DNA of 64,000 nucleotides from Candidatus Coproplasma stercoravium (GCA_018713165.1 DVFR01000021.1:1-64000); one strand, 5' to 3'. Counted from the first letter of the stretch, positions 27,513 to 37,668 are shown. Program-made: numbers and translations. The notes: generated from the letters alone by a model not told the origin.

Positions 27513-27567
27513 TCCGGCTTTCCGCATACTTTAAACTTGCCCGCCGCGGCATACGCCGCGCGGGCAA
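27513..27567 (-). terminator. Two hairpins after the acyl-ACP thioesterase gene
   Basis: A GC-rich stem with arms near 27537-27550 and 27555-27567 (one bulged base) and a second perfect 7-bp stem AAGCCGG/CCGGCTT at 27513-27530. Neither has a strong T-run, so termination may be partial and the YgjP gene may be co-transcribed. Confidence 0.5.
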
Positions 27568-27580
27568 TTCAAAACAAAAA

Positions 27581-28309
27581 TTATATTCTTCTGAACTCAA
27601 CCTTAATTCTTACGCGCGCCTCGTCGCCGACTCTGCCCTCAATGAGTGAAACGTCGCCGTCGTCGGCACGGAAAAATTCAAGTTTTTCGCCGTATTTGCA
27701 CTGCTTTACGTATGTAATCAGAACGTTTTTAACGCTCCTTGTGCCGAGCTCGTCGACGCTGAACGTATCGAGGCACAAATCGGCGTATTTGGTGTTGTTT
27801 ACGTGGAAATAATGGTCGTAATCGGAGGCCGAAACGATTTTTTCGTACTTCTTTTCGCCCACTTTCAGCGGCGCAATGCGCCACGAGTTATAGTCGATTG
27901 CGCGGAAATCGTTATATTCGCGCGTGTCACCCTCGAAAAACGCGCTCGTCGGGAGAATGGCAAAAGTCTTCAGGTCGACCATGCACCAGCGGGTCGTCGC
28001 AACGCACACTTTTTCATCCCCGGAATACACTTCAAACTCCCTTAAAAAGATGGTGTTTTTCGGCTTGATGGGCCACGTGTGCACCGTGAGCTTTTCTTTA
28101 AGTTTAATAGGACGGTAAATTTCTATGTACCAGTTTGCGAGAATGAAACCTATGCCTCTCGGGGCTATGTCGTCATAGCCGAAGCCGAGTTCGTCGGCAG
28201 AAAGACAGGCCGACTCTTCGAGCACCGACATGAGCGACGAGAGTTTGAGCTCGTCTTTGAAATCCACGTCGGTATAACGGATATCGTAATCCCTTATATT
28301 CCTGTACAT
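27581..28309 (-). CDS. Acyl-ACP thioesterase (FatA/FatB-like, double hotdog)
   Basis: 242 residues, matching bacterial acyl-ACP thioesterases that release fatty acids from acyl carrier protein. The N-terminal hotdog contains RYTDVDFKDELKLSSLMSVLEESA and the typical IGFILANWYIEIYRPIKLKEKLTVHTWP. The second hotdog has HYFHVNNTKYADLCLDTF, with the Asn and His residues expected at the active site. CAGGAG lies 8 bases before the ATG. It is divergent from the PadR-like gene. Confidence 0.9.
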   Translation of the reverse strand: MYRNIRDYDIRYTDVDFKDELKLSSLMSVLEESACLSADELGFGYDDIAPRGIGFILANWYIEIYRPIKLKEKLTVHTWPIKPKNTIFLREFEVYSGDEKVCVATTRWCMVDLKTFAILPTSAFFEGDTREYNDFRAIDYNSWRIAPLKVGEKKYEKIVSASDYDHYFHVNNTKYADLCLDTFSVDELGTRSVKNVLITYVKQCKYGEKLEFFRADDGDVSLIEGRVGDEARVRIKVEFRRI

Positions 28310-28374
28310 TTTTCAACTCCTGAACAAAAAACATCGCAGCGCAGCAGGCTCATACCCGCTTGCACAGCGATATA

Positions 28375-28403
28375 ATTATATCACGGCGCAAAAAAAATGT
28401 CTA
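28375..28403 (-). promoter_or_regulatory. Promoter of the thioesterase gene
   Basis: Minus strand TAGACA (28403-28398), spacer 17, TATAAT (28380-28375), with a leader of about 60 bases. Confidence 0.65.
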
Positions 28404-28418
28404 ACGAATGACGGCCCA

Positions 28419-28456
28419 AAAATACAGGCAAAAAATACAGGCAAAAAATACGGCAA
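28419..28456 (+). repeat. Short tandem repeat, 13-bp unit, about 2.9 copies
   Basis: Three successive copies of AAAATACAGGCAA, the last with one lost base, between the divergent promoters of the thioesterase and PadR-like genes. Confidence 0.7.
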
Positions 28457-28511
28457 ATTGCCCGAGTCCGTCAATTATGTTTGACATAGTACTATAAATA
28501 TTACCAAACTA

Positions 28512-28541
28512 TTGACATTCAGCCGCAATTTATGTTATAAT
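28512..28541 (+). promoter_or_regulatory. Promoter of the PadR-like gene
   Basis: TTGACA (28512-28517), spacer 18, TATAAT (28536-28541). The -10 box lies inside a perfect inverted repeat, see the next entry. Confidence 0.8.
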
Positions 28542-28552
28542 TTTTATAACAT
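28532..28552. promoter_or_regulatory. Palindromic operator over the -10 box of the PadR-like gene
   Basis: Perfect 9-bp arms ATGTTATAA and TTATAACAT separated by TTT. PadR-family repressors commonly bind ATGT...ACAT dyads at their own promoters. The gap between ATGT and ACAT here is 13 bases, not the common 8. A second, tighter ATGT-TTG-ACAT dyad lies at 28477-28487. Autoregulation is a reasonable inference. Confidence 0.6.
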
Positions 28553-28566
28553 ACGGGAGAAATACC

Positions 28567-30423
28567 ATGGATAACAACACCGAAGAATTTGAAGGCGGTC
28601 AGGGCAAGAGCTCGATAAGCGCCGACCTCATACGCGGACACATAAACACCATCATTCTCCGCTCGCTGTACGATAGAGACAAGTACGGCTACGAGATAAT
28701 CAATGAAATAAACGAAAAGAGCCACGGGCAGTACACGCTTAAGCAGCCCACGCTTTACAGCGCCCTTAAAAGGCTGGAAAACCAGGGCTATATTCAGGCT
28801 TATTGGAAGAACGACGAAGTTTCGGCGGGCGGCAGACGAAAATATTTCCGCCTCACCGAAAGCGGGCGCGAAATAACCGAGCATAACCAGGCAGAATGGG
28901 AATATTCGAGGACTGTCATCGATAATCTCATCTCAGACCGCAACTTCGACTTCAACCAGCCCGCCCCCACGCCCGTCGACTTCAAAATTCTGAAACAGGC
29001 GACTTCGCGCGTACCCGTAATTCACGGCGAGGACGGCGAAGAACAAAAAGAAGAAAAACCCGACAAGACGGATGAGACAGGAATGCCCTCGGTTGAGGCA
29101 CGCACCTACACCGTATCGGAAGACGTTCAGACAATATATATCGACGACCCCACAAAGAAACCCGAGGAAAAACCTGCGGAAGAAAAAAAGGTCGACGATA
29201 CCCCCGCCGTCACTTATACCGCCGAAACGGAAAAGCCGCTTACATACTCCGAACAGCTCTTTGAAAGCGGAATGACCGCGAGCGCGCAGCCAGCAAGCGG
29301 CAATGCCGACACTGCGCCCGCGACACAGGAGCCTGCGCCGACGCAGGTACAGGAACCCGTGCAGCAGCCTAATCCGCAGGTTATGAATAACAGCGAGCCT
29401 GCGCACGAATACATTGCACAGCCCGCCGAAACGCAGCAGACGACTTACAGCGAGCACACGGAAAGTTATAACGAAAGCTACGACGTCCGCCGCGGGGAAC
29501 ATGCGGGTCAGCAAGACAATTATGCACGGCAAAGCCCCTACTCCGACGAAGAAATTGACGCCGAGAGAGCGAGATACACTTCACAACTCGGCCGCTCGGC
29601 CGAAGAAGAGAGCCGCAGACGCGCACACGAAAACTACCTCAAGCTCATCTCTGGCGACGACGATAAAAAGCGCAGCAAGCCAGAGGATACCGAGCAGAAT
29701 ACCGACAGACTTATTTATAACGCGCGCCCCGAACAGGAACGCGACTACAAGAATCTGATAGATAAACTCTTCGACAGTACTCTCAAAAATACCGAACCTG
29801 CGCCCGTACAGCAACCTGTTTACGCACAGCCACAGCCGCAGGTTACGCCCCAGCCAGCCGAACCCGTATTTGAACAGGTGCAGGCGCCCGCGCAGGAAGA
29901 ACAGGTAAGACATCCGGTGAGATACGGCGGCTATCTCGACGCAAGCAAAAAAGCGGCTTCCGACGGACTTAAAATAAGCACGTCCGACGAAGCTTTCGCC
30001 GCAGGCGCGGCACGGCAGACGACGTATAACAAGGGCGCAACGCTCTTTAAGTGCTCGCTGATTATCGGCGTGATAATGCTGTTGGAATTTACGCTCACAC
30101 TCCTGTTTATGGACGAGCTGAACGTTTCGATAGCCTACCCCATCATCATACTTGCGCTCGGCGTTGCAACCGTGCTCGTATGCGGAATACTCTTCGGCGC
30201 GCGCTACGGCAACCATATTCGCAAGCCGACGAGCCTCAGATACGTCTCAACGGCGTGCATTATAACCGTTCTTCTGATTATCATAATATTCATCTTTGCG
30301 TTTATTTTAAGTACCGACTGGTCGTCGACTACCGAAGTGCTCTCGCACGTGGTTATACCATGCATAATAGCGTTGAATATTCCGATATTCACTTTAAGCT
30401 TTTATCTGTTTACCAAAAATTAA
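28567..30423 (+). CDS. PadR-family transcriptional regulator with long disordered linker and C-terminal membrane domain
   Basis: 618 residues, against about 110-180 for ordinary PadR proteins. Residues 18-115 form the winged helix (LIRGHINTIILRSLYDRDKYGYEIINEI, TLYSALKRLENQGYIQAYW, GGRRKYFRLTESGRE). Residues 140-480 are low complexity, rich in Pro, Gln, Glu and Thr. Four hydrophobic helices follow (about 494-514, 522-544, 559-581, 592-615), with the end TLSFYLFTKN. It looks like a membrane-tethered regulator, so DNA binding at the membrane or release by proteolysis are both possible. GGGAG lies before the ATG. A flavodoxin gene follows after 16 bases. Confidence 0.85.
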   Translation: MDNNTEEFEGGQGKSSISADLIRGHINTIILRSLYDRDKYGYEIINEINEKSHGQYTLKQPTLYSALKRLENQGYIQAYWKNDEVSAGGRRKYFRLTESGREITEHNQAEWEYSRTVIDNLISDRNFDFNQPAPTPVDFKILKQATSRVPVIHGEDGEEQKEEKPDKTDETGMPSVEARTYTVSEDVQTIYIDDPTKKPEEKPAEEKKVDDTPAVTYTAETEKPLTYSEQLFESGMTASAQPASGNADTAPATQEPAPTQVQEPVQQPNPQVMNNSEPAHEYIAQPAETQQTTYSEHTESYNESYDVRRGEHAGQQDNYARQSPYSDEEIDAERARYTSQLGRSAEEESRRRAHENYLKLISGDDDKKRSKPEDTEQNTDRLIYNARPEQERDYKNLIDKLFDSTLKNTEPAPVQQPVYAQPQPQVTPQPAEPVFEQVQAPAQEEQVRHPVRYGGYLDASKKAASDGLKISTSDEAFAAGAARQTTYNKGATLFKCSLIIGVIMLLEFTLTLLFMDELNVSIAYPIIILALGVATVLVCGILFGARYGNHIRKPTSLRYVSTACIITVLLIIIIFIFAFILSTDWSSTTEVLSHVVIPCIIALNIPIFTLSFYLFTKN

Positions 30424-30439
30424 AATAACGGAGCGCGCA

Positions 30440-30916
30440 ATGAAACTTCTTGCAGTAGTAAGGTCAACTCATATGGGAAACACGATGCAGATAGCCGAGG
30501 CTATGGCGGAAGTTGCTCCCCTCACCATCGCCGATTTCGACGACATTGGGAAATACAATCTGTCGCAGTACGACGCCGTCGGGTTCGGCGGCGGAATAAA
30601 TGCGGGCAGCCACGACCCGAAACTTATAAAGTTCGTCGAAAAGCTCCCCGCCGCACCTAAGTATTCGTTTGTATTCTCCACGAGCGCCACGGGCAAATAC
30701 CAAAAATATAACAAAAAACTTATCTCCCTGCTCGAACAAAAGGGCAGCAAAGTTTTGGGCTCGTTCGGTTGCAAAGGCCTGTGCAAGTTCTTTATATTCG
30801 CGCTTGCGGGCGGCATAAACAAGGGCAGACCAAACATAGACGACTTCGACGCGGCGCAGAGCTTTATCGAAGATGTGATGAAAGACCTCGAAAAAGAAAA
30901 ATCGGCAAACAAATAA
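30440..30916 (+). CDS. Flavodoxin family protein
   Basis: 158 residues. The N-terminal strand and phosphate loop LLAVVRSTHMGNTMQIAEAMA fit an FMN-binding flavodoxin. YDAVGFGGGINAGSHDPKL supplies the 50s/60s loop and FSTSATGKYQKYNKKL the later part. It is a small electron carrier or flavodoxin-like oxidoreductase with unknown partner. It is 16 bases downstream of the PadR-like gene and probably in one operon with it. Confidence 0.88.
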   Translation: MKLLAVVRSTHMGNTMQIAEAMAEVAPLTIADFDDIGKYNLSQYDAVGFGGGINAGSHDPKLIKFVEKLPAAPKYSFVFSTSATGKYQKYNKKLISLLEQKGSKVLGSFGCKGLCKFFIFALAGGINKGRPNIDDFDAAQSFIEDVMKDLEKEKSANK

Positions 30917-31017
30917 TTATAATGCAGCGTCGCGGAAAATTTCCGCGCCGCTTTTGCAGTCGTTTTCGTTGCCGTAACGATACAAAAATATAACTGTAGA
31001 TACATATAATTTCAATA

Positions 31018-31049
31018 AAAATGCGGAGGCGTTTGCCTCCGCATTTTTT
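31018..31049. terminator. Bidirectional terminator between the flavodoxin gene and rny
   Basis: 13-bp stem AAAATGCGGAGGC/GCCTCCGCATTTT with a 4-base loop, ending in T6 on the plus strand and with A's on the other side. It serves both convergent genes. A smaller stem GCGGAAA/TTTCCGC lies near 30934-30948. Confidence 0.85.
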
Positions 31050-31074
31050 CCGCCATATGGCGCTGTTTGCTTTT

Positions 31075-32700
31075 TTATTTTGCGTATTCGACGCTTCTGA
31101 ACTCGCGTATAACGTTTACCTTAATCTGTCCGGGATATTCGAGTTCCGATTCTATCTTCTTTGCGATATCCTTTGCAAGGAAGAGCGCCTGGGCGTCGTC
31201 AATCTGTTCGGGCTTTACCATAACGCGTATTTCCCTGCCCGCCTGGATTGCGTAGCTCTTGTCTACGCCGCTGAAGCTTGAGGCAATCTCTTCAAGCTTT
31301 TCAAGGCGCTTGACGTAGTTTGTGCCCGTCTCCCTTCTTGCGCCCGGTCTTGCGCCCGAAATCGCGTCGGCGGCAGCCACGAGCACAGCCTCAACCGTTT
31401 TAGGCTCCACGTCGCCGTGGTGCGCCTCAATCGCGTTTACGATGTTAGCATTCTCTTTATACTTCTTCGCAAGGTCGGCGCCGAGCCTTATGTGGGTGCC
31501 TTCCTGTTCGTGGTCGACTGCTTTGCCTATATCGTGCAGAAGTCCCGCGCGCTTTGCAAAGTTTACGTCGAGCCCGAGCTCCTGCGCCATAAGACCTGCA
31601 AGGAGCGCAACTTCTATGGAATGCTGATATACGTTCTGCCCGTAACTCGTCCTGTATTTGAGCCTGCCGATAAGTTTTATGAGCTCGGGGTGAAGCCCGA
31701 ATATTCCGACTTCGAACATGGCGGCTTCGCCAGCCTGCTTAATCTCGTTGTCGAGTTCCTTTTTAACCTTTTCGACAGTCTCCTCTATGCGTGCGGGATG
31801 GATTCTGCCGTCGGCAATCAGTCTTTCAAGGGCAAGCCTTGCAACTTCCCTTCTCATAGGGTCGAACCCCGAGAGAATTACGACTTCGGGAGTATCGTCG
31901 ATGATAAACTCGATGCCCGTAGCATTTTCGAGGGCGCGGATATTTCTGCCCTCCCTGCCTATTATCCTCGCCTTCATATCGTCGCTGGGAAGGGAAACCG
32001 TGGAAACGGTGACCTCCGACGTATGGTCTGCCGCGCAGCGCTGAATGGCTAGCGTGATAATCTTCTTCGCCTCGTTTGTCGCCTCTTCCTTTGCAGTCTG
32101 CTCGATGTTGCGCACCTGCAGCGCGACGTCGTGGCGCGTTTCGTCGAGAATCTCGTTGGAGAGGAGCGTTTTAGCCTCTTCCTTGGTGAGCTGAGCCACC
32201 TTTTCGAGTTCCTGAATCATCAGCTCGTGCTGGTGATTGATTTTGTCCTGCGTCTTTTTGATTTCCTGCTCTTTGTTGGCAAGTTCCTTCTTCTGCTGTT
32301 CGAGCGCGTCGCTCTTTTTGGTTAAGGAATCTTCCCTCTTGTCGAGGTTGTCCTCCCTTTGGGTTAAACGCTGTTCCTGCTTTGCAAGTTCAGCCTTTTT
32401 CTCCTTGCTTTCGCGTTCAAAGTCGTTTCTTAATTTAAGTTCCTGTTCCTTTGCCTCTAAAATGGCTTCCTTTTTTAGCGCTTTGCATTCAGCCTGAGCT
32501 TCGGCAACCATCTTCTGCGCCCTTTCAGACGCTTCGCCGAGTTCTTTATTTGCCTGGTCGACTTTCTTTTTGTGATTGAAGAAAAGCACGAATCCGGCTA
32601 TCGCAGCCGCAATAGCCAATACGGCAACAACTATTGCAACTATCATGCCTATTGTTTCGCCGCTTGCAAGAAACAGGGAGCTTATGCCGAGTAGATACAT
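31075..32700 (-). CDS. rny: Ribonuclease Y
   Basis: 541 residues from the ATG at 32700, which has AGGAGG five bases upstream. A longer frame exists but its extra 41 residues cover the promoter. The protein has an N-terminal membrane anchor (about 15-38), a long coiled coil rich in Lys, Glu and Gln (about 45-235), a KH domain ([24 protein letters not shown]) and an HD domain ([25 protein letters not shown]). It starts general mRNA decay at the membrane. Its place beside the ftsK-rimO-pgsA-cinA-recA group is common in Bacillota. Confidence 0.97.
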   Translation of the reverse strand: MYLLGISSLFLASGETIGMIVAIVVAVLAIAAAIAGFVLFFNHKKKVDQANKELGEASERAQKMVAEAQAECKALKKEAILEAKEQELKLRNDFERESKEKKAELAKQEQRLTQREDNLDKREDSLTKKSDALEQQKKELANKEQEIKKTQDKINHQHELMIQELEKVAQLTKEEAKTLLSNEILDETRHDVALQVRNIEQTAKEEATNEAKKIITLAIQRCAADHTSEVTVSTVSLPSDDMKARIIGREGRNIRALENATGIEFIIDDTPEVVILSGFDPMRREVARLALERLIADGRIHPARIEETVEKVKKELDNEIKQAGEAAMFEVGIFGLHPELIKLIGRLKYRTSYGQNVYQHSIEVALLAGLMAQELGLDVNFAKRAGLLHDIGKAVDHEQEGTHIRLGADLAKKYKENANIVNAIEAHHGDVEPKTVEAVLVAAADAISGARPGARRETGTNYVKRLEKLEEIASSFSGVDKSYAIQAGREIRVMVKPEQIDDAQALFLAKDIAKKIESELEYPGQIKVNVIREFRSVEYAK

Positions 32701-32794
32701 GTAAGCCTCCTGATTATTTTGTAAATATATACGACCCCACAAAACGCCTGCGTAAAAGAAGCGTTTTAACGCAGGGTAAGTAATATCCTTATTA

Positions 32795-32823
32795 ATTTTA
32801 CAACATATTCGCAGTAAAGTCAA
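32795..32823 (-). promoter_or_regulatory. Promoter of rny
   Basis: Minus strand TTGACT (32823-32818), spacer 17, TAAAAT (32800-32795), leader about 88 bases. Confidence 0.8.
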
Positions 32824-32864
32824 CGGATAGCAGTTTTTTTGTTAAAATACTTTAAAATTGCATT

Positions 32865-32894
32865 AAAAAAGGGCGGTTAAGGCCGCCCTTTTTT
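32865..32894 (-). terminator. Intrinsic terminator of the recA-nadE transcript
   Basis: AAAAAAGGGCGG/CCGCCCTTTTTT stem with a 6-base loop, 15 bases past the nadE stop. Confidence 0.9.
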
Positions 32895-32908
32895 ATATTC
32901 TGTAACTC

Positions 32909-34828
32909 TCAGTCCGAAATTTCCGAAAGCCATAACGAGACCGAAGCGTCGGAAGGCATCCGCCAGTCGCCGCGCGGCGAGAGAGTTACGGTACCAACCT
33001 TTACGCCGTCGGGTATGCACGAACGTTTGAACTGCTGCGAGAAAAATCTCTTATAAAAGTTTTTGAGCCACTTGTCTATGACTTCTTCCGAAAAGTCGTC
33101 TTTAAAGGTTTTACGCGCGACATAGCGCACCTTTTCGGGCGAAAAGCCCCAGCGCACCGCGTAATACAGGAAAAAGTCGTGCAAAACGTAGGGGCCGACT
33201 ATATCCTCGGTCTTTTGCGCGATATTGCCCGCTTTGTCGGGAGGCAGCAGTTCGGGGCTTATCTCGGTGGATAAAATGACTTCCAGCGTCTTTTGCGCCT
33301 TGCCGCCAAGCCTTTCCGCCTCGAACTTTATAAGGTGCTTTACGAGCGTTTTGGGCACGCCCGAATTTACGGCATACATAGACATATGGTCGCCGTTGTA
33401 GGTCGCCCAGCCAAGCGCGAGTTCGCTCAAATCGCCCGTGCCGATAACCAGCCCTCCCGTCTTGTTCGCCGTATCCATGAGAATCATGGTGCGCATGCGC
33501 GCCTGCGAATTTTCGTAAGTGACGTCGAGCACTTTCGGGTCGTGCCCGATATCTTCGAAGTGCTTTAAAACGCTGCCCGTAATATCGACGGTTTTAAGCG
33601 TTACGCCGAGCGCCGACGAAAGCTCTTTGGAGCTGTTGAACGTCTTGCCCGTGGTACCGAAACCGGGCATGGTAATGGCTATTATATCTGTGAGCTCTTT
33701 GCCGAGCTTTTTGAACGCACGGCAGGTGACGAGCAACGCCAGCGCCGAATCAAGTCCGCCCGAAATGCCTATGACCGCCGTCTTTGCATTCGTATGTTTA
33801 AGGCGCTTTACAAGCCCCATCATCTGCAAATTCAAAATAAGTTCGGTGCGCTCTGAAAGGCGCGTTCCTTCTTTTGGCACGAAGGGATACTTTGCAAAAG
33901 TCCTGTTCGTATCACCGTTGCATTTGCACACGTTTACAGGTATAAACACGGCATTGTTGTCATTATATCCTTCGTAAAAGGCGCTTGCGCACCTCTTCCT
34001 CTCGTTATCGAGTTTATCGACGTCGATATCCGCAAACAAAAGACCGTTCTCAAACAGTTTGCTCTCGGCGAGCACAGAGCCGTTTTCACAGATAAGATTG
34101 TGACCTGCAAATACCATGTCGGTAGTGCTTTCGCCGTCGCCCGCGTCGCAGTAAACATAGCCGCAGATAAGCTTTGCCGACTGCATTTTAACGAGGTTTC
34201 TTCTGTATTCCGCCTTGCCCGCAATCTCATCGCTGCACGAAAGATTTACTATTATATTCGCTCCCGCGAGCGCCTGTTTTACAGAAGGCGAATCGGGCAC
34301 CCACAAATCTTCGCATATCTCGGCGGATACCGTGAGATGCGGCATCTTCCTATCGTAAAATACGACGTCTCCCGTAAAATAGACTACTTTGCCGCCCCGC
34401 CACTCGGCATGATTCCTGCCAACCTTTTCGCCGGGACAAAAGTGCCGCTGTTCATAAAATTCCCCGTAGTTGGGTAAATGTTTTTTTGGGATAAATGCCT
34501 CTATCCCGCCCCCGTTGAACGCAACAGCACAGTTATAAAGCCTGCCGTATACCTCCACGGGAGCGCCAACAAAGATAAGCGGACCTTCGGGCAAGTTTTT
34601 GGCAAGGTATTCTATGGCGTCAGCGGCGGCGTCTATGAGGGCGCGCTGGTTGAAAAGGTCGCCGCAGGTATAGCCCGTTATGCAAAGTTCGGGAAACACG
34701 ATTACCTGCGCACCCTTTTCAGCCGCCTCTTTCGCGGCGGAAAGTATGTTTTTTACGTTGAAGTCAACATCGCCCACCCTTATTTCGGGAGTGGCGGCGC
34801 ATACCCTCACGAAGCCGTATTTATTCAC
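32909..34828 (-). CDS. nadE: Glutamine-dependent NAD+ synthetase
   Basis: 639 residues. The N-terminal nitrilase-type glutaminase has the Glu-Lys-Cys triad in [24 protein letters not shown] and [10 protein letters not shown]. The C-terminal ATP-pyrophosphatase has [14 protein letters not shown] and the [18 protein letters not shown] motif. It amidates nicotinic acid adenine dinucleotide using glutamine. It overlaps recA by 4 bases. Confidence 0.96.
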   Translation of the reverse strand: MNKYGFVRVCAATPEIRVGDVDFNVKNILSAAKEAAEKGAQVIVFPELCITGYTCGDLFNQRALIDAAADAIEYLAKNLPEGPLIFVGAPVEVYGRLYNCAVAFNGGGIEAFIPKKHLPNYGEFYEQRHFCPGEKVGRNHAEWRGGKVVYFTGDVVFYDRKMPHLTVSAEICEDLWVPDSPSVKQALAGANIIVNLSCSDEIAGKAEYRRNLVKMQSAKLICGYVYCDAGDGESTTDMVFAGHNLICENGSVLAESKLFENGLLFADIDVDKLDNERKRCASAFYEGYNDNNAVFIPVNVCKCNGDTNRTFAKYPFVPKEGTRLSERTELILNLQMMGLVKRLKHTNAKTAVIGISGGLDSALALLVTCRAFKKLGKELTDIIAITMPGFGTTGKTFNSSKELSSALGVTLKTVDITGSVLKHFEDIGHDPKVLDVTYENSQARMRTMILMDTANKTGGLVIGTGDLSELALGWATYNGDHMSMYAVNSGVPKTLVKHLIKFEAERLGGKAQKTLEVILSTEISPELLPPDKAGNIAQKTEDIVGPYVLHDFFLYYAVRWGFSPEKVRYVARKTFKDDFSEEVIDKWLKNFYKRFFSQQFKRSCIPDGVKVGTVTLSPRGDWRMPSDASVSLWLSEISD

Positions 34829-35832
34829 GCCTTTTTCTCCTGAATGAGTTTATATTCCTGCCTGATTGCCGCTTCGATTTCGTCCCTTACTTCGGGATTG
34901 GCTACGAGGTATTCCCTCATCTTCTCTCTGCCTTGGGCAACCTTGTCGTCCTTGTAGCTGAACCATGCGCCGCTCTTTTTGAGCACGCCGAATTCTACGC
35001 CGAGGTCGATAAGGCAGCCCTCCTGCGAGATTCCCTTGCCATAAATTATGTCGAATTCAGCAACCCTGAACGGGGGCGCAACCTTATTTTTAACGACCTT
35101 GCACTTCGCCCTGTTGCCTATAATGCCGTCGCCGTCTTTGAGGGTATCCGACTTGCGGATATCCAGCCTGAGCGACGCAAAGTATTTGAGCGCCTTGCCG
35201 CCCGGGGTGGTTTCGGGGTTGCCGAACATAACGCCCACCTTTTCGCGAAGCTGGTTTATGAATATTACGCAGGTTTTGGAACGGCTGGTTATCGCCGTGA
35301 GCTTTCTCAGCGCCTGCGACATGAGCCTTGCAAGCAGACCCACGTGCGTATCGCCCATATCGCCCTCTATCTCCGCCTTCGGCGTGAGCGCCGCAACGGA
35401 GTCCACGACGATTACGTCGACCGCGCTCGAACGAACGAGCGACTCGCATATATCGAGCGCCTGCTCGCCCGTGTCGGGCTGGGAGATATAGAGCTCGTCG
35501 ATATTTACGCCGAGGTTTGCGGCATAAACGGCGTCGAGAGCGTGCTCGGCGTCGATAAACGCGGCTATGCCGCCGCGCTTCTGCGCTTCGGCGATTATGT
35601 GCAGTGCGACGGTGGTTTTACCGGAAGATTCGGGGCCGTAAATCTCCATTATTCTGCCGCGGGGCACGCCGCCCACGCCGAGCGCCAAGTCGAGCGAGAG
35701 GCAACCCGTGGGAATAACTTCGAGGTCGGTGTTTACCGTGGCGTCGCCGAGCTTCATTATTGCGCCCTTGCCGTACTGCTTTTCAATCATTGCAACGGTA
35801 GAGTTCAGAGCTTTGAGTTTTTCTTCGTTCAT
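34825..35832 (-). CDS. recA: Recombinase RecA
   Basis: 335 residues from the ATG at 35832 ([10 protein letters not shown]), preceded by CAGGAG. An upstream ATG at 35859 would add nine residues that lie before this site. Walker [35 protein letters not shown] and the loop region [17 protein letters not shown] are all conserved. It carries out homologous recombination and SOS induction. No LexA-type box was found nearby. It follows cinA, as often in Gram-positive bacteria. Confidence 0.97.
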   Translation of the reverse strand: MNEEKLKALNSTVAMIEKQYGKGAIMKLGDATVNTDLEVIPTGCLSLDLALGVGGVPRGRIMEIYGPESSGKTTVALHIIAEAQKRGGIAAFIDAEHALDAVYAANLGVNIDELYISQPDTGEQALDICESLVRSSAVDVIVVDSVAALTPKAEIEGDMGDTHVGLLARLMSQALRKLTAITSRSKTCVIFINQLREKVGVMFGNPETTPGGKALKYFASLRLDIRKSDTLKDGDGIIGNRAKCKVVKNKVAPPFRVAEFDIIYGKGISQEGCLIDLGVEFGVLKKSGAWFSYKDDKVAQGREKMREYLVANPEVRDEIEAAIRQEYKLIQEKKA

Positions 35833-35858
35833 TATGTTCTCCTGAAAAGGTTTTTTCA

Positions 35859-36932
35859 CTATTTGATATGTTTATAAACGAGGAACAGCGCGTAGTTTAT
35901 CGCCGTCTCGGTTATCGTTTTTCTGTCACCCGTAAAGTTGTATTTATACACGGTTGCTCCGTCTTTGAGCCCGACTGCTATATAGCACAGGCCTACGGGC
36001 TTTGAGGTATTGTCTGACCTAGGCCCGGCAATCCCCGTGGTCGCAACCGATACGTCGCAGTGCCCCTGCGCAATCAGCCCGTCCGCCATCTGGTAAGCTG
36101 TTTCCGCAGATACGGCGCCGGTCGATTTTATCGTCATTTCGTCGACGCCGAGCCTTGCTATCTTCGCCTCGTTGGAATAGGTATTCAGCCCCTCGAAATA
36201 AACTTCGCTTATCCCCGGTACTTCCACAAGGCGCTGCCCTACCCCGCCGCCCGTGAACGACTCCGCACAGGAAATTTTCATTCTGCGCAGCTTTAAGAGC
36301 TGATAGAGCCTCTGCGCGAGCGTTATGTCTTCGAGCGCGTATACATATTTATCGAGCGCGGAAACGAAGGTGCGCACAACCTCGTCCACCATCATCTTCG
36401 GGTCGCTCTCCGAATACACAATCTCTATCGTACAGTCGCCGTAACTGTCGTAAATGTTACATTCAAGCGCGGGGTTAATCTTCTTCGCGCTCTCCGCCGC
36501 CTTTAAAATTTCCGCGGGTGGCGCGCCCACCGTTTTTACGTACGCCCTTCCGAACTTTTTTCCGTGCTTTTCGCTTATATAACGGGCAAAACGGTTGCAG
36601 TCGGCGGCGTTCCCGCCGTCGGAAAAATATAAAAATACCGTGCGCGTCCCGTTATCGAGCGTCTCCGCCATATCAAACGCCGAGCCGTAGAGCGGCTGCA
36701 AAAAGTCCCTCAGCGTTTCGCGCATCGAACGGGGGCAGTATATCAGAGTGTTGTCGTAACTCTCGCGGCACTCTTTGAGCTGCGCGACGATATCGCGCGG
36801 ACTGTCGTACGCGATGACGGCAATTTTATCGAAATACAGCCCCTCCGTGGCAAACGCGCGCACGCAGGGCGCATATTCGGCCGAATCGGGGCACAGTTTT
36901 TTATTTTTTAAAACAACGAGACAATTTCTCAT
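35859..36932 (-). CDS. cinA: CinA-like protein with divergent N-terminal domain and NMN deamidase (PncC) domain
   Basis: 357 residues, shorter than the usual 410-420. The C-terminal part (about 200-357) is a clear CinA/PncC domain: [40 protein letters not shown] and [25 protein letters not shown]. The N-terminal part keeps the size of a shortened molybdopterin-binding-like domain but lacks its usual signature at the start (GTELLLG type) and begins [20 protein letters not shown]. The position just before recA supports the cinA name. The N-terminal domain probably lost the CinA pyrophosphatase function. Confidence 0.85.
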   Translation of the reverse strand: MRNCLVVLKNKKLCPDSAEYAPCVRAFATEGLYFDKIAVIAYDSPRDIVAQLKECRESYDNTLIYCPRSMRETLRDFLQPLYGSAFDMAETLDNGTRTVFLYFSDGGNAADCNRFARYISEKHGKKFGRAYVKTVGAPPAEILKAAESAKKINPALECNIYDSYGDCTIEIVYSESDPKMMVDEVVRTFVSALDKYVYALEDITLAQRLYQLLKLRRMKISCAESFTGGGVGQRLVEVPGISEVYFEGLNTYSNEAKIARLGVDEMTIKSTGAVSAETAYQMADGLIAQGHCDVSVATTGIAGPRSDNTSKPVGLCYIAVGLKDGATVYKYNFTGDRKTITETAINYALFLVYKHIK

Positions 36933-36942
36933 TTTTCATGCG

Positions 36943-37668
36943 CTATTTTTTTAATACGTCGATATTTTTAACTATATAATTTATTCCCGAAAGCACCGTT
37001 AGAACTATGGCGGCGGCGAACAGAACGAGGCCGATATAGTTTATGACCTGCGCCGCGGTGTAAAACGCCTGCGAATAGTTGGCCATCATAAGCTCGGTAA
37101 TGCCCGCGCTTATCAGAAGAACGACAATCGATGCGTCCTGGAATACCGTTTTATACTTGCCGAACATATCGGCGGCGATAACTTTGCCCGCATCGGCGGC
37201 AACCATGCGGAAGCCGCTGATTATTATCTCCCTTGCTAAAATGAGCGCGACGCCGCAACCCGCAACAATGAGCGCCCAGCTGCCCGTAAACAACGTGAAC
37301 ATGCCCGACATGGTGAGCATGAGGATAAACGCCGTTGCAACGAGCACTTTGTCTGCAATCGGGTCGAGGAACTTGCCGAGGTTGGTTACAAGATGGTATC
37401 TGCGCGCAATTTTCCCGTCGAAAAGGTCGGTGAGCGACGCGACGGCAAACACGACGAGCGCAACGAAAAAGTGACCCGTGAACTGCAGATAGAAAAAGAG
37501 CGCAAACACGGGAATGAGCACCATCCGGCTTATCGTGAGTTTGTTGGGCAGGTTCATGATTCCCTTACCCTTCGCAAATTTATAAAATTTATCGTCTTTA
37601 AAGCTCTCGTCCTCCGCCGCGCCTTCGGCAACTTCGCCTTCGCGCTCGTTTACGGGTTCTTCGTTCAT
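36943..37668 (-). CDS. pgsA: CDP-diacylglycerol-glycerol-3-phosphate 3-phosphatidyltransferase
   Basis: 241 residues. The CDP-alcohol phosphatidyltransferase motif is DLFDGKIARRYHLVTNLGKFLDPIADK (D-x2-DG-x2-AR-x8-G-x3-D-x3-D). Several membrane helices follow. It makes phosphatidylglycerol phosphate. The start at 37668 overlaps the rimO stop (ATGA) and has GGAGG 10 bases upstream. It gives an acidic N-terminal tail of 37 residues before the usual MNLPNKLTISRM start, so an internal start at 37557 is also possible. Confidence 0.93.
   Translation of the reverse strand: MNEEPVNEREGEVAEGAAEDESFKDDKFYKFAKGKGIMNLPNKLTISRMVLIPVFALFFYLQFTGHFFVALVVFAVASLTDLFDGKIARRYHLVTNLGKFLDPIADKVLVATAFILMLTMSGMFTLFTGSWALIVAGCGVALILAREIIISGFRMVAADAGKVIAADMFGKYKTVFQDASIVVLLISAGITELMMANYSQAFYTAAQVINYIGLVLFAAAIVLTVLSGINYIVKNIDVLKK

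Noticed and set aside
35833-35900. LexA/SOS box before recA
   Set aside because: No GAAC-N4-GTTC-type dyad was found, and recA lies inside a tightly packed operon.
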